A stretch of 64,000 nt of DNA from Paracoccaceae bacterium (GTDB lineage Bacteria > Pseudomonadota > Alphaproteobacteria > Rhodobacterales > Rhodobacteraceae), in contig JAQWIK010000102.1 in NCBI GenBank assembly GCA_029248915.1, forward strand, positions 1 to 64,000, in the 5' to 3' direction. The translations under genes and the position numbers were made by a program. Each line of letters opens with the position of its first letter. Position 1 is the first letter of the stretch. Positions 25,245 through 34,120 of this stretch are shown piece after piece. The notes below the pieces were generated by a model that was not told where the DNA came from, ran no database searches, and worked only from the letters and a program-made list of their open reading frames with translations.

Positions 25245-26987
25245 TCAAACATTAGAAAACTGCGCATCTTCTAGGCGCAATTGAACACTTTTTCGACCGC
25301 GCCAGTAGTTTATATCAAGTTTTCCACAAAGGTGTATTGAGTTCCCACCATGGTTCTCAAGAGTGCTTCCAATCTCATTATCAAATGCATTGAAGCAAAT
25401 CGCATCTAACGATCCAGTATCATCGCTAAACTTAAGTCGCAAATGGGAAGTTCCTATTCTTTTTAAAAAAGTAATTTGCATGTTTGCAAAAACAAATGTT
25501 GGTGCTTTAGCGCCTGGGCCATATGGTCCTGCAGAATTTAATAGTTCAACAAGCTCCAATGTTGCTGCGCTGGGTAATAGTAAAGTATCTATATTTACTT
25601 TCGGTGAGCTGTCTATTGTTGTACTCTGTTGCTCTATGATTTCAGTGAGGCGAGACATCGCTTTTTCTAAGTTTTCTTTGGCCAAGCTGAGCCCTACGGC
25701 CATTTTGTGCCCACCCCCAGTAAGTAATAATCCTTCGCCCATCAATTTTTGAATGGCAAAGCCCAGGTCCACCCCAGAAATGGATCTGCCAGAACCCTTT
25801 CCGATTACTCCATCAAATCCAATAACCACAGAGGGTAGATTGGTTGCTTCTTTCAAGCGTGAAGCGACTATTCCTACAACGCCAGGGTGCCAAGAGTCTC
25901 CTGCAGCCCACGCAAGTGAGCCGACAGTTTTTCGATTAATTGCCTGTTCCAGTGCGGCTTCTTTGATTTGATTTTCAAGATTGCGACGTTCAAAATTCAG
26001 TTGATCCAAGCGTTCGGCCATTGCTTTGGCGGCCTCAAGATCTTGTGAAATCAGTAATTGAGCGCCCAAGTCTGGTTTTCCTATTCTTCCTCCGGCGTTT
26101 ATGCGAGGCCCCAATAAAAATCCAAGATGGTAAGCGGAAAGCTCTTGATCAATCTTTATCTGGTCTGACAAAGCTGCAAGCCCTATCCTTTTTCTGCGTG
26201 TTAAAATTTTTAAACCTTGTCTTACGAAAGCTCTATTTACCCCGATTAAGGGAGCAACATCAGCGACAGTAGCAAGTGCAACCAAATCTAACATTTCTAA
26301 TAAATCAGGCGATTTTTCCTCATTTACTCTTTGAAGGCGGCGCGTTTCTACCAAGCATAGAAAAACAACTGCAGCAGCACATAAATGGCTTAAATTGCCT
26401 AATTCATCTTGCCTATTTGGATTCACAACAGCATGACATTTAGGCAATGTTTCACTTGCTAAATGATGATCCAAGACCACTAAATCGGAAGTCTGTATGG
26501 TTTCGATTGCCTCATGGCTTAGAGTTCCACAATCAACACAGATAATCAGTGAGTTCGCGCTTTCTAAAAGTTGTAACGCCTTTATATTAGGCCCAAAACC
26601 TTCTTTAATCCTATCAGGTACATAAAGGGTACATTCAACATTAAAAAATCGAAACCAATCTATCAAAAGTGCTGCTGAGCATCCGCCGTCCACATCATAA
26701 TCTGCAAATATCGCAACTTTTTCACCAGTTTTTGCCGCAATCAAAATTCTCTCTGCAGCTTTCGTCATATCTTTTAATTTAGCCGGTTCTGGCATTAACT
26801 CTCGTAGGGTTGGTTCGAGATATTTTTCTAAAGAGTTTGCACTTACATTTAAGCGGCTTAGAACAGCGCATAGCGCAATGGGTAAACCCGTTTCTTGAAA
26901 AAGTTTTTCCTGATTTCTTTCTTGCTCAGCACTAGGACCAATCCATTGCTTTCCTAAGATAGATTTTTCTATACCAAGATAGCTCAA
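25245..26987 (-). CDS. recJ: Single-stranded-DNA-specific 5'-3' exonuclease RecJ
   Basis: RecJ degrades single-stranded DNA 5' to 3' in recombination and mismatch repair. DHH phosphoesterase motifs: FADYDVDGGCSAALLIDW (about residue 95), VDCGTLS, LDHHLASETLP (motif III with DHH), and GPRINAGGRIG. The DHHA1 segment GVVGIVASRLKE...GSGRSISGVDL and the C-terminal OB fold (HLRLKFSDDTGSLDAICFNAF) are present, so it is complete at 580 residues. It is 6 bp from glpX and in the hom-glpX-recJ run on the minus strand. Confidence 0.97.
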   Translation of the reverse strand: MSYLGIEKSILGKQWIGPSAEQERNQEKLFQETGLPIALCAVLSRLNVSANSLEKYLEPTLRELMPEPAKLKDMTKAAERILIAAKTGEKVAIFADYDVDGGCSAALLIDWFRFFNVECTLYVPDRIKEGFGPNIKALQLLESANSLIICVDCGTLSHEAIETIQTSDLVVLDHHLASETLPKCHAVVNPNRQDELGNLSHLCAAAVVFLCLVETRRLQRVNEEKSPDLLEMLDLVALATVADVAPLIGVNRAFVRQGLKILTRRKRIGLAALSDQIKIDQELSAYHLGFLLGPRINAGGRIGKPDLGAQLLISQDLEAAKAMAERLDQLNFERRNLENQIKEAALEQAINRKTVGSLAWAAGDSWHPGVVGIVASRLKEATNLPSVVIGFDGVIGKGSGRSISGVDLGFAIQKLMGEGLLLTGGGHKMAVGLSLAKENLEKAMSRLTEIIEQQSTTIDSSPKVNIDTLLLPSAATLELVELLNSAGPYGPGAKAPTFVFANMQITFLKRIGTSHLRLKFSDDTGSLDAICFNAFDNEIGSTLENHGGNSIHLCGKLDINYWRGRKSVQLRLEDAQFSNV

Positions 26988-26993
26988 GTCAAT

Positions 26994-27959
26994 TTATTTC
27001 GTTGGATTTCTGTAAATCATTCGACGTATTGATCCTGTTTTTGAACGCATAAGAATAGTTTCCGTGGTGATGAAGCCCACTTCTCTTTTTATCGCAGGAA
27101 GCAAAGAGCCTCCTGTGACTCCGGTTGCTGCGAAAATAACATCCTGCGTAACCATTTCATCCTTAGAGTAAATGCGGTCAAAATTGGTTATTCCTACTTT
27201 GATGGCTCGAGCTTTTTCGTCTTCGTTGCGAAAGATAAGCCGCCCGTAGATTTGTCCACCCATGCATTTCAAAGCAGCGGCAGCAAGTACTCCTTCCGGT
27301 GCCCCACCAATTCCCATGTACATATCAATTCCAGTTGTATTGGGTTCTGCGCAATGCATAACCCCAGCCACGTCGCCATCGGTAATAAGGCGAATAGCAG
27401 CTCCTGTAGAACGTACGTCTTCAATAATCGTTTGATGGCGTGGCCTATCCAATACGCATACTGTTATGTCTTTTGAATTACATTTTTTGGCTTTAGCCAA
27501 TGAGAGAATACGTTCTCGCGGGGACATATCTAAAGTAACTACATCAGTTTTATACCCTGGCCCAATTGCAAGTTTTTCCATGTAAACATCGGGCGCATGT
27601 AGCATTGATCCGCGGGGTCCCATAGCAATAACGGTTAATGCGTTGGGCATATCTTTTGCTGTTAGGGTTGTGCCTTCAAGCGGGTCAAGGGCTATATCTA
27701 CCCCGGGACCATTTCCAGTTCCTACTTCCTCACCAATGTAAAGCATGGGCGCTTCATCCCTTTCTCCCTCGCCAATGACAACAAAACCGGAAATATCTAA
27801 TTTATTTAATTGATCGCGCATTGCATTTACTGCTGCTTGATCTGCTGCTTTTTCGTCACCTCGCCCGATTAAGTCCGCAGACGCAATCGCGGCCGCTTCA
27901 GAAACCCGAGCCAAACCCAATGACAACATACGATCATTAAAATCTATTTTATCACTCAT
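26994..27959 (-). CDS. glpX: Class II fructose-1,6-bisphosphatase (GlpX)
   Basis: It removes the 1-phosphate from fructose-1,6-bisphosphate in gluconeogenesis (and possibly the sedoheptulose bisphosphate analogue). Metal- and substrate-site motifs of the class II family are present: VVIGEGERDEAPMLYIGEEVG and DIALDPLEGTTLTAKDMPNALTVIAMG (around residues 60-110), then GGAPEGVLAAAALKCMGGQIYGRL. The 321-residue length is normal. It sits between hom (25 bp) and recJ (6 bp) with no gaps for internal promoters, so one transcript is likely. Confidence 0.96.
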   Translation of the reverse strand: MSDKIDFNDRMLSLGLARVSEAAAIASADLIGRGDEKAADQAAVNAMRDQLNKLDISGFVVIGEGERDEAPMLYIGEEVGTGNGPGVDIALDPLEGTTLTAKDMPNALTVIAMGPRGSMLHAPDVYMEKLAIGPGYKTDVVTLDMSPRERILSLAKAKKCNSKDITVCVLDRPRHQTIIEDVRSTGAAIRLITDGDVAGVMHCAEPNTTGIDMYMGIGGAPEGVLAAAALKCMGGQIYGRLIFRNEDEKARAIKVGITNFDRIYSKDEMVTQDVIFAATGVTGGSLLPAIKREVGFITTETILMRSKTGSIRRMIYRNPTK

Positions 27960-27984
27960 AATTTCTGTCCCAACTTTATATTTC

Positions 27985-29271
27985 TCATACTGCTTCTACT
28001 CTAATTGCCACTGGTTGAGCTTTTAAAACCTTAGTATTTGGTAATTCTTGAATCGCCTTCATTAAATCTTCATGTTTGATCTCATGCGTCACGATCAAAA
28101 CAGGCGCATTTTCATCTTCATGACCATACTGGCGCATGCGATCAATTGAGACGTTAAATTGACTTAAAATTTTAGTTATTTTAGCAAGCGCGCCTGGTTC
28201 ATCATGAAGAAGCATTCGCAGATAATATGGGGCGGGTGTTTGTGATTTTGAAGATGCAGTCTTTTTAAGTGTTATTGCTGGCTGGCCAAAAGTTGCCAAC
28301 CTGATCCCGCGAGCAAGGTCTGCCACGTCAGATAGAACAGCACTGGCAGTTGGCCCTTCACCCGCACCAGCGCCACGAAGCATAATTTGACCGACTTGGT
28401 CACCTTCAATCACTACCATGTTAGTCCCGCCTTCGAGTTGGCCTAAAGGTGAGGTGCTGGGAACAAGGCACGGGCTCATTCTCTGCTCTAATCCGATACT
28501 GGTCATTTGACTGACGCCTAATAATTTTATTCGAAATCCCATGTCTGCGGCTTGATGAATATCATTAATCGTTATTTTATCTATGCCATCCAATTCAACT
28601 CCATCGAAATTCACCTCTGTTCCGAAAGCAATTGATGAAAGTATGGAAAGTTTGTGGGCGGCATCTATTCCACCAATATCCAAATTGGGGTCTGCCTCCA
28701 AATAACCCAATTTATTAGCTTCTGAAAATACTTCCTCATAACTTAGCCCTGAAGACTCCATGCGGGTTAAGATATAGTTACAGGTCCCGTTCATAACGCC
28801 TATAATTCTGTTGATAGAGTTACCAGCTAAGCCTTCTGTTAAGGACTTAATAACTGGGATACCACCGGCAACGGCCGCTTCAAATCGTAAAATTGAGCCA
28901 CTTTTTTCTGCTTTTAAAGCTAACTCGTGGCCGTGATGAGCTAAAAGAGCTTTATTAGCCGTAACAACATCTTTCCCTTTATTTATAGCGACCTCGACAG
29001 CTTCTTTGGCAACCCCGTCATGACCACCAATAAGTTCGATGAAAACGTCAATGTCATCTCTGTTCGCAAGAGAGATAGGATCTTTTTCCCAATGATATGA
29101 AGATAAATCCAGACCTCTTTTTTTAGTCTTGGATTTTGCTGTTATAGCGGAAATTAAAATTTTTCTTCCCGTTCGCTCTTCCAGAAGGGATTTTTTATTT
29201 TGGATTATCTTAATTACGCCAATGCCAACAGTGCCTAACCCGGCAATACCAAGCCTTAAGGGTTTAGTCAT
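27985..29271 (-). CDS. hom: Homoserine dehydrogenase
   Basis: Hom reduces aspartate semialdehyde to homoserine, leading to threonine and methionine. N-terminal Rossmann motif LGIAGLGTVGIGVIKI; catalytic block GTCNYILTRMESSGLSYEEVFSEANKLGYLEADPNLDIGGIDAAHKL with the active Lys/Asp residues; C-terminal ACT domain (about residues 350-425: YYLRMLLHDEPGALAKITKILSQFNVSIDRMRQYG) for feedback by threonine. 428 residues, full length. First gene of the hom-glpX-recJ group; divergent from the TetR gene across 131 bp that contains the operator-like palindrome at 29375-29388. No SAM riboswitch was seen upstream. Confidence 0.96.
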   Translation of the reverse strand: MTKPLRLGIAGLGTVGIGVIKIIQNKKSLLEERTGRKILISAITAKSKTKKRGLDLSSYHWEKDPISLANRDDIDVFIELIGGHDGVAKEAVEVAINKGKDVVTANKALLAHHGHELALKAEKSGSILRFEAAVAGGIPVIKSLTEGLAGNSINRIIGVMNGTCNYILTRMESSGLSYEEVFSEANKLGYLEADPNLDIGGIDAAHKLSILSSIAFGTEVNFDGVELDGIDKITINDIHQAADMGFRIKLLGVSQMTSIGLEQRMSPCLVPSTSPLGQLEGGTNMVVIEGDQVGQIMLRGAGAGEGPTASAVLSDVADLARGIRLATFGQPAITLKKTASSKSQTPAPYYLRMLLHDEPGALAKITKILSQFNVSIDRMRQYGHEDENAPVLIVTHEIKHEDLMKAIQELPNTKVLKAQPVAIRVEAV

Positions 29272-29374
29272 TTCCGATCCTTCTCAATGCCGTTAGTGCG
29301 GTTGGTGTATATTGAGATCACATCCCTTGCAATCTATAAGATCCGCTACCTTTTGTTATATTCAGGGTTTTTTT

Positions 29375-29388
29375 TGAACAATTGTTCA
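29375..29388. promoter_or_regulatory. Perfect palindrome upstream of tetR, likely operator
   Basis: TGAACAATTGTTCA is a perfect 14-bp palindrome ending 14 bp before the TetR-family ATG. TetR regulators usually bind palindromes in their own promoter, so autorepression is likely; the divergent hom start is 104 bp away and could be affected. It overlaps the expected promoter or leader of the regulator gene. Confidence 0.6.
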
Positions 29389-29402
29389 GTTAATATCTGG
29401 AG

Positions 29403-29987
29403 ATGGCTCGAACTTCAGGATCTTACGCAAAGCTTACAAAGCCTAAAATTAGTGAGATTGCTTTACATCTGTTCGCTGAGAGAGGTTATGCAGCTGTTTC
29501 CATGAGGCAAATTGCTTCCAAAGTTGGTTTGCAAGCTGGGGCTTTATATAACTATTTTCCGGATAAACAGACGATCTTAGCTGATTTGTTAATAAACCAT
29601 ATGGAAAACTTATTGCAAACTTGGCATAAGCAAAAATTACCTCAAAAACCGGATAAACTATTAGAGTTTTTTGTTGATTTTCATATCGAATATCACCTTA
29701 ATCGGCCGGAAGAAGTTTTTATAGCCTACATGGAACTTCGAAATTTAAATCCGGATAATTTTCAAAAAATTGAAAAGCTTAGAAATAAATATGAACGCAT
29801 ACTTAGCGAAATTTTAACCGTGGGAGTAAATAAAAATTTATTTTCATGTGAAAATACTAAAGTAACCAGCTTGGCGATTATAGGAATGCTCAAGGAAGTA
29901 CATACTTGGTATAAAAAAGGAGGAAAAATATCTGTGCCTGAGATGAAAAGTATTTATCGAGAGATTGTTTTAAAAGCTGTAACGTAA
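29403..29987 (+). CDS. TetR/AcrR-family transcriptional regulator
   Basis: A 194-residue regulator with the TetR N-terminal HTH: ISEIALHLFAERGYAAVSMRQIASKVGLQAGALYNYFPDKQTILADLL (residues ~17-64), followed by a helical ligand-binding domain of which YHLNRPEEVFIAYMELRNLNPDNF is typical of the fatty-acyl or CoA-responsive branch. Ligand unknown. The gene precedes, 93 bp away on the same strand, a HIBADH-family dehydrogenase that may be its target. The palindrome at 29375-29388 is the likely self-operator. Confidence 0.9.
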   Translation: MARTSGSYAKLTKPKISEIALHLFAERGYAAVSMRQIASKVGLQAGALYNYFPDKQTILADLLINHMENLLQTWHKQKLPQKPDKLLEFFVDFHIEYHLNRPEEVFIAYMELRNLNPDNFQKIEKLRNKYERILSEILTVGVNKNLFSCENTKVTSLAIIGMLKEVHTWYKKGGKISVPEMKSIYREIVLKAVT

Positions 29988-30080
29988 AACATATTTTACC
30001 CAAATGAGTGTCGTGTTCTGGCGTGTTAAGTTTTTTTTTTAAAATAGAATGAAAAAAATTCTAAAAAAAGGGAATAAAAT

Positions 30081-31019
30081 ATGCATGTTGGATTTATTGG
30101 TTTAGGAAATGTTGGTGGTAAATTATCAGGAAGCCTCTTACGAAATGGGGTAAAACTCTCAGTTCATGATCTTGATGCAAACTTAGTGGATGATCTTGTA
30201 TCGAGAGGAGCGAGTGATGGAAAAAACCCACAAAATATTATGGAGGCATGTAATGTCATAATAACGTGTTTGCCTAGTCCAAGTGCATCTAATGAAGTAA
30301 TGCAACAGATGCTTGATTTTGTAACTGCAGAAAAAGTTTGGCTTGAAATGTCAACTACTGATGAGGCTGAGGTTAGGCGATTAGGAGCTTTAGTAGAGGA
30401 AAAGGGTGGTGCTGCTGTTGATTGCCCTGTGTCGGGTGGTTGCCATAGAGCTGATACGGGGAATATAAGTATCTTTTCTGGGTGTGAGCGAGCAACTTTT
30501 GAGTACATCCTACCGCTCTTAACAAAAATGGGCCGTAGGGTTTTACACACTGGAGATTTAGGCTCTGCGAGCATATTAAAGGTCATTACAAATTATCTTG
30601 CAACTGCAAACCTTGTTTCTTGTGCTGAAGCATTAACAGTCGCAAAAGGCGCAGGAATGGATTTACGCGTAGCTTACAAAGCTTTTTCCATCTCTTCTGG
30701 AAACTCATTTGTTAATGAAACTGAAAGCCAAGTCATTTTAAATGGAAGTAGAGATATTTCTTTCACAATGGATCTAGTTGCTAAAGACATAGGTTTGTTT
30801 CAATCAGTTGCAGATAGAGCAAAAATTCCTTTAGAATTGAACCCCTTATTGATTTCGATATTTGAGGATGGAATAGAAAGGTTCGGTGCCAGAGAACTGT
30901 CACCCAACATTATAAAGCGACTTGAAGAAACTACGGGCCTAGATATTCGAGCTGCTGGGTTTCCATCAGAAATGGTGGACGATGAACCTGAAGAAACCGG
31001 ATATGAGGTAACAATATAA
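30081..31019 (+). CDS. NAD(P)-dependent beta-hydroxyacid dehydrogenase (HIBADH family)
   Basis: A 312-residue beta-hydroxyacid dehydrogenase. N-terminal Rossmann fold GFIGLGNVGGKLSGSLL; substrate-site DCPVSGGCHRADTGNISIFSGC; catalytic-lysine helix LKVITNYLATANLVSCAEAL. The order matches 3-hydroxyisobutyrate and tartronate-semialdehyde reductases. The C-terminal tail beyond a typical HIBADH (AAGFPSEMVDDEPEETGYEVTI) is acidic. Substrate is not resolvable; 3-hydroxyisobutyrate would fit valine degradation. Start ATG 30081 has AGGGA upstream. It may be controlled by the TetR gene that precedes it. Confidence 0.88.
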   Translation: MHVGFIGLGNVGGKLSGSLLRNGVKLSVHDLDANLVDDLVSRGASDGKNPQNIMEACNVIITCLPSPSASNEVMQQMLDFVTAEKVWLEMSTTDEAEVRRLGALVEEKGGAAVDCPVSGGCHRADTGNISIFSGCERATFEYILPLLTKMGRRVLHTGDLGSASILKVITNYLATANLVSCAEALTVAKGAGMDLRVAYKAFSISSGNSFVNETESQVILNGSRDISFTMDLVAKDIGLFQSVADRAKIPLELNPLLISIFEDGIERFGARELSPNIIKRLEETTGLDIRAAGFPSEMVDDEPEETGYEVTI

Positions 31020-31042
31020 ATTTCTATAAATTAAAATATGGT

Positions 31043-31600
31043 CTAGGACCTACGACGGTCGCGTCGACTATTCATAGGCTGAAAAGCTACACCCACATGC
31101 GCCTCGCAATAAGGTTTTCCTGATTGAGTTGCTAGGCCGCAAAACCAAAAATCCTCTGTAGCAGGATCTCCAACTGGCCATTTACAAGTTTTTTCGGTTA
31201 ACTCTAATAGGCTCAATTTTTTCGCCTTTTTTTCTATCTCACTTACACGAGCTAATGCTTCAGGGCTTATTTCGTTCGCTGATGGCTGAGGTGGAAGAGG
31301 TTGGCCAGCGGGAATTATCTGCCGCCGAAGTGAAGTAACATTATCTGGTTTTGGTTCTGTAGTTTCGACTTTGCGCACTTTCTGTTTGGCTTTTAAGTTA
31401 CCTTTAGGAGCTGACTTCGTTTTTGACTCTGTTTTATTTGTAGTGCTCGTTGTCGCTCTGTTAGATAAACCTAAGCGGTGAACCTTTCCGATGACTGCGT
31501 TGCGTGTGACACCTCCAAGTTCTTTGGCTATCTGACTTGCTGAATTTCCTTCAGCCCACATTTTAGTCAATATTTCAACACGATCGTCAGTCCAAGACAT
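31043..31600 (-). CDS. gcrA: GcrA-type cell cycle regulator
   Basis: GcrA is an alphaproteobacterial sigma70-dependent transcription factor that acts at promoters carrying methylated GANTC sites laid down by CcrM, linking replication to gene expression. The N-terminal HTH is textbook: MSWTDDRVEILTKMWAEGNSASQIAKELGGVTRNAVIGKVHRLGLS. A low-complexity basic/Lys-Thr linker follows (residues ~50-100), then the C-terminal sigma-binding part with TCKWPVGDPATEDFWFCGL and KPYCEAHVGVAFQP. At 185 residues it is complete. Single gene, 24 bp from the convergent dehydrogenase gene. Confidence 0.95.
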   Translation of the reverse strand: MSWTDDRVEILTKMWAEGNSASQIAKELGGVTRNAVIGKVHRLGLSNRATTSTTNKTESKTKSAPKGNLKAKQKVRKVETTEPKPDNVTSLRRQIIPAGQPLPPQPSANEISPEALARVSEIEKKAKKLSLLELTEKTCKWPVGDPATEDFWFCGLATQSGKPYCEAHVGVAFQPMNSRRDRRRS

Positions 31601-31709
31601 TTTTCATCCTCAATTTTCTAGGTGCATATAATAGTTAAACCTGCAGGAGATACAAGGTCCACAAGTAGTTTTAGATATAAAATTAATAAAAAGATTCATT
31701 GATTGTGTA

Positions 31710-32423
31710 CTATCTATTTTTACCGCTCGGTAAGACTTGTTGCAGTGCACCTGCCAACACTAAATATGATGAACATAAAATAAGGCCATAGATTGCCACA
31801 CTGTTGGGATCAAAATTCACCCAAGCTGCCCATGCTCCAAAACCAGTCCATAATAATGCTATGGGCAAACTTATAATTCTCCACCTTACAGTTCTTACTG
31901 GGTGGATAAATTTTATTTGTAGAAACATCGACAAGGCCAAAACAGCAACTATTGCAATTATTAACCAAAAACTTGGTTTTATAGCAAACAAGACAAGTAT
32001 TACCATGTTCCAGCATCCTGGGAAGCCTTGAAAGCTATTGTCTTTTGTTTTCATATTACCATCACAAAAGTACATCGCTGACGAAAAGGTTATTATTATA
32101 ATCACAAACCAACCAGTCCATCCAGGCAGGAGGCCTGATTTAAACAGTGCAAATGCTGGGATGAAAACGTAAGTTAGATAATCTATTATTAAATCCAATA
32201 AATTTCCATCAAAGCGAGGGGCATATTTTTTGACATCAAAATGCCGAGCTAATGGCCCATCTATTCCATCAACGGCAAACGCAACTACAAGCCACAAAAA
32301 CATCATGCTCCATTTCCCGTCTGCTGCTGCAAGCATTGCCAGCATTGCAAAAACAGCTCCCGTTGCCGTAAAAAGGTGGACTAGTAAGGCTGTAAAACTT
32401 TGTTTCGGTGATTTTTTTTTCAT
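31710..32423 (-). CDS. pcs: Phosphatidylcholine synthase
   Basis: Pcs condenses choline with CDP-diacylglycerol to make phosphatidylcholine, a route limited to some bacteria. The protein (237 residues) has about 7-8 hydrophobic helices and the CDP-alcohol phosphotransferase signature DGIDGPLARHFDVKKYAPRFDGNLLDLIIDYLTY with the conserved Asp set (D-G-x2-A-R-x8-G-x3-D-x3-D form). That spacing and the GNLLDLIIDYL stretch match Pcs rather than PgsA. It needs choline, so uptake systems elsewhere are expected. Same strand as xerC (25 bp downstream of its end). Confidence 0.92.
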   Translation of the reverse strand: MKKKSPKQSFTALLVHLFTATGAVFAMLAMLAAADGKWSMMFLWLVVAFAVDGIDGPLARHFDVKKYAPRFDGNLLDLIIDYLTYVFIPAFALFKSGLLPGWTGWFVIIIITFSSAMYFCDGNMKTKDNSFQGFPGCWNMVILVLFAIKPSFWLIIAIVAVLALSMFLQIKFIHPVRTVRWRIISLPIALLWTGFGAWAAWVNFDPNSVAIYGLILCSSYLVLAGALQQVLPSGKNR

Positions 32424-32448
32424 TAACTTTTAATATCCAGATCAAAAC

Positions 32449-33399
32449 TTAGGTTAGATGACTGTTCGAATTAGCTTTTGGGTGTGTTTTTGAATAGACT
32501 TCCATCAAGCGGGAAGAATCCACAGACGTATAAATTTGAGTTGTAGAAAGGCTAGAATGTCCCAATAACTCTTGTATTGAACGAAGGTCCGCACCAGATG
32601 TTAAAAGATGAGTTGCGAAGCTGTGCCGCAATGAGTGAGGCGTTGCATTTGAGGCTATACCTAGTTTTTCACGTATCAATTTCATAACTAATTGTATTGA
32701 CCTCGGGTTTAAGCTTCCGCCCCTGACGCCTCTAAAGATATTATCGTTACCATTCAAAGTAAATGGTAACGTATTGAGATAGTTTTCGACAGCCTCTCTA
32801 GCTATTTGTAAGATTGGTATAATCCTAAACTTGTCGCCTTTGCCTTGAATTTTTAAAGTATCTGTCAATGGCATTTCACTATACTTCAAACTAAGTGCTT
32901 CTGAAATTCGCAGGCCACAACCGTATAGCAACAATATTACTGCGGTGTCTCTAGCTATTACCCATGGCTCGTTATCGGTTAAATCGATACTTTGTGAGAT
33001 TTCTTTGGCAGCTTCCTTTGAAAGTGCTCGAGGCAATTTTTTTTGAAATTTTGGAGCTTTAGTGATTAATACCATGGTCGGGTCAATCCCGCGTCTTTTT
33101 GCAAACCATTTGTAAAAAGATTTTACTGACGAAAGTTGTCTCGCAATCGATCTAGAGGTTTTCCCTGATCTGCGATTTTCCGCTATCCAGGATCTCATAG
33201 AGACCTGATCTATTGAATCAAGCTGGCTAGCCCCATTTTTATTACCACTATGTATTGTTAGAAAAGAAAGAAAATCTAGAACGTCTCGCCTGTACGCTAC
33301 TAAGGTGTTAGAAGATGAACCCTCCAAGGCAGATTTCACACCAAGCCAATCATCCACCAAGTTTAATTGAGCTGGAGATATGACTTCTAGTTTAACCAA
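32449..33399 (-). CDS. xerC: Tyrosine recombinase XerC
   Basis: It resolves chromosome dimers at dif with XerD. The N-terminal core-binding domain (SNTLVAYRRDVLDFLSFL) precedes the catalytic domain with all active residues: Arg in YGCGLRISEALSL, Lys in GKGDKFRIIPI, HSLRHSFATHLL (His-x-x-Arg), His in LGHSSLSTTQIYT and the nucleophilic Tyr in QIYTSVDSSRLMEVY. The 316 residues are full length. XerC rather than XerD is preferred because the adjacent DUF484 gene is an established xerC neighbour; this is a host recombinase, not a phage integrase. Its first 13 bp overlap DUF484. Confidence 0.9.
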   Translation of the reverse strand: MVKLEVISPAQLNLVDDWLGVKSALEGSSSNTLVAYRRDVLDFLSFLTIHSGNKNGASQLDSIDQVSMRSWIAENRRSGKTSRSIARQLSSVKSFYKWFAKRRGIDPTMVLITKAPKFQKKLPRALSKEAAKEISQSIDLTDNEPWVIARDTAVILLLYGCGLRISEALSLKYSEMPLTDTLKIQGKGDKFRIIPILQIAREAVENYLNTLPFTLNGNDNIFRGVRGGSLNPRSIQLVMKLIREKLGIASNATPHSLRHSFATHLLTSGADLRSIQELLGHSSLSTTQIYTSVDSSRLMEVYSKTHPKANSNSHLT

Positions 33400-34082
33400 T
33401 GGCTTATTCTGAGCTCAAACACGCTCCCCATAAATTTTAGAAGCTCAATGCCTTGTTTTGCAGTAAATTTTTCTTTTTCTTTGCTCGCCAACGCCAGAAT
33501 ACCTATGATATTTTCGCTGCCAATTCTTAGTTTTATACAACCTTCTGATTTTAAATTTTTAGAAAGCTTTCCATATAACTGTTCAGAGCCTTTGGGGGTG
33601 GGTCTCAGTACAATATCGTCTTTACCGTTATTTTTGCCTTGAGAGATATAAGTATCAACGAAGTTAGCAGGAAATACATCTTGAAGTTTTACCAATTTTT
33701 CTCCCGGTTTTAAGTTATTTTCAAGTAAAGAATGAGTTTCGAACCCCAGTCTAATGCAATCAACCTTCAAAATCTCACAAACTTCCGTATTTAAGTTCTT
33801 GACGAATTCATTAAAATTATTTTGTTCTAGCGACTTCAACACGGCCTGGTGAACTTGCTTCATACCAACCAAATTTTCATATGCTGTGGCAATAACCTGT
33901 TGATTGGACCTCTTTAATTTTTTTAATTCGCCGTCCATTTTTTGCAAAGCTACGCTTCGAAGGTCTACTATTTTATTACCCAAGTTTTTATCGCTAGCTT
34001 CTATAAGTGCTCTTAGTAATATTTCGTCATTCAAAATTTCGTGGGCTTGCATTAGGATTTCTTCACGAAGTTTATTGTCCAT
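33387..34082 (-). CDS. DUF484 family protein
   Basis: A 231-residue cytosolic protein with an N-terminal helical/coiled-coil region (residues ~5-80) and a GAF-like C-terminal domain (LKVDCIRLGFETHSLLEN; LRIGSENIIGILALASKEKEKFT). The DUF484 family has no agreed biochemical role but is repeatedly found beside xerC and is presumed linked to chromosome-dimer resolution. It overlaps the xerC start, so translation is coupled. GAF-domain similarity is inferred from motif order. Confidence 0.85.
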   Translation of the reverse strand: MDNKLREEILMQAHEILNDEILLRALIEASDKNLGNKIVDLRSVALQKMDGELKKLKRSNQQVIATAYENLVGMKQVHQAVLKSLEQNNFNEFVKNLNTEVCEILKVDCIRLGFETHSLLENNLKPGEKLVKLQDVFPANFVDTYISQGKNNGKDDIVLRPTPKGSEQLYGKLSKNLKSEGCIKLRIGSENIIGILALASKEKEKFTAKQGIELLKFMGSVFELRISHWLN

Positions 34083-34120
34083 TGTTTACCACTCATTTAA
34101 TATTTTTTTCATATCATTTT

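Noticed and set aside
29272-29402. SAM riboswitch ahead of hom
   Set aside because: No recognisable conserved core; only the TetR-like palindrome stands out.
32449-33399. XerC-like gene as a phage or island integrase
   Set aside because: It is full-length, sits with DUF484, and has no att-like repeats, tRNA target or cargo genes beside it.
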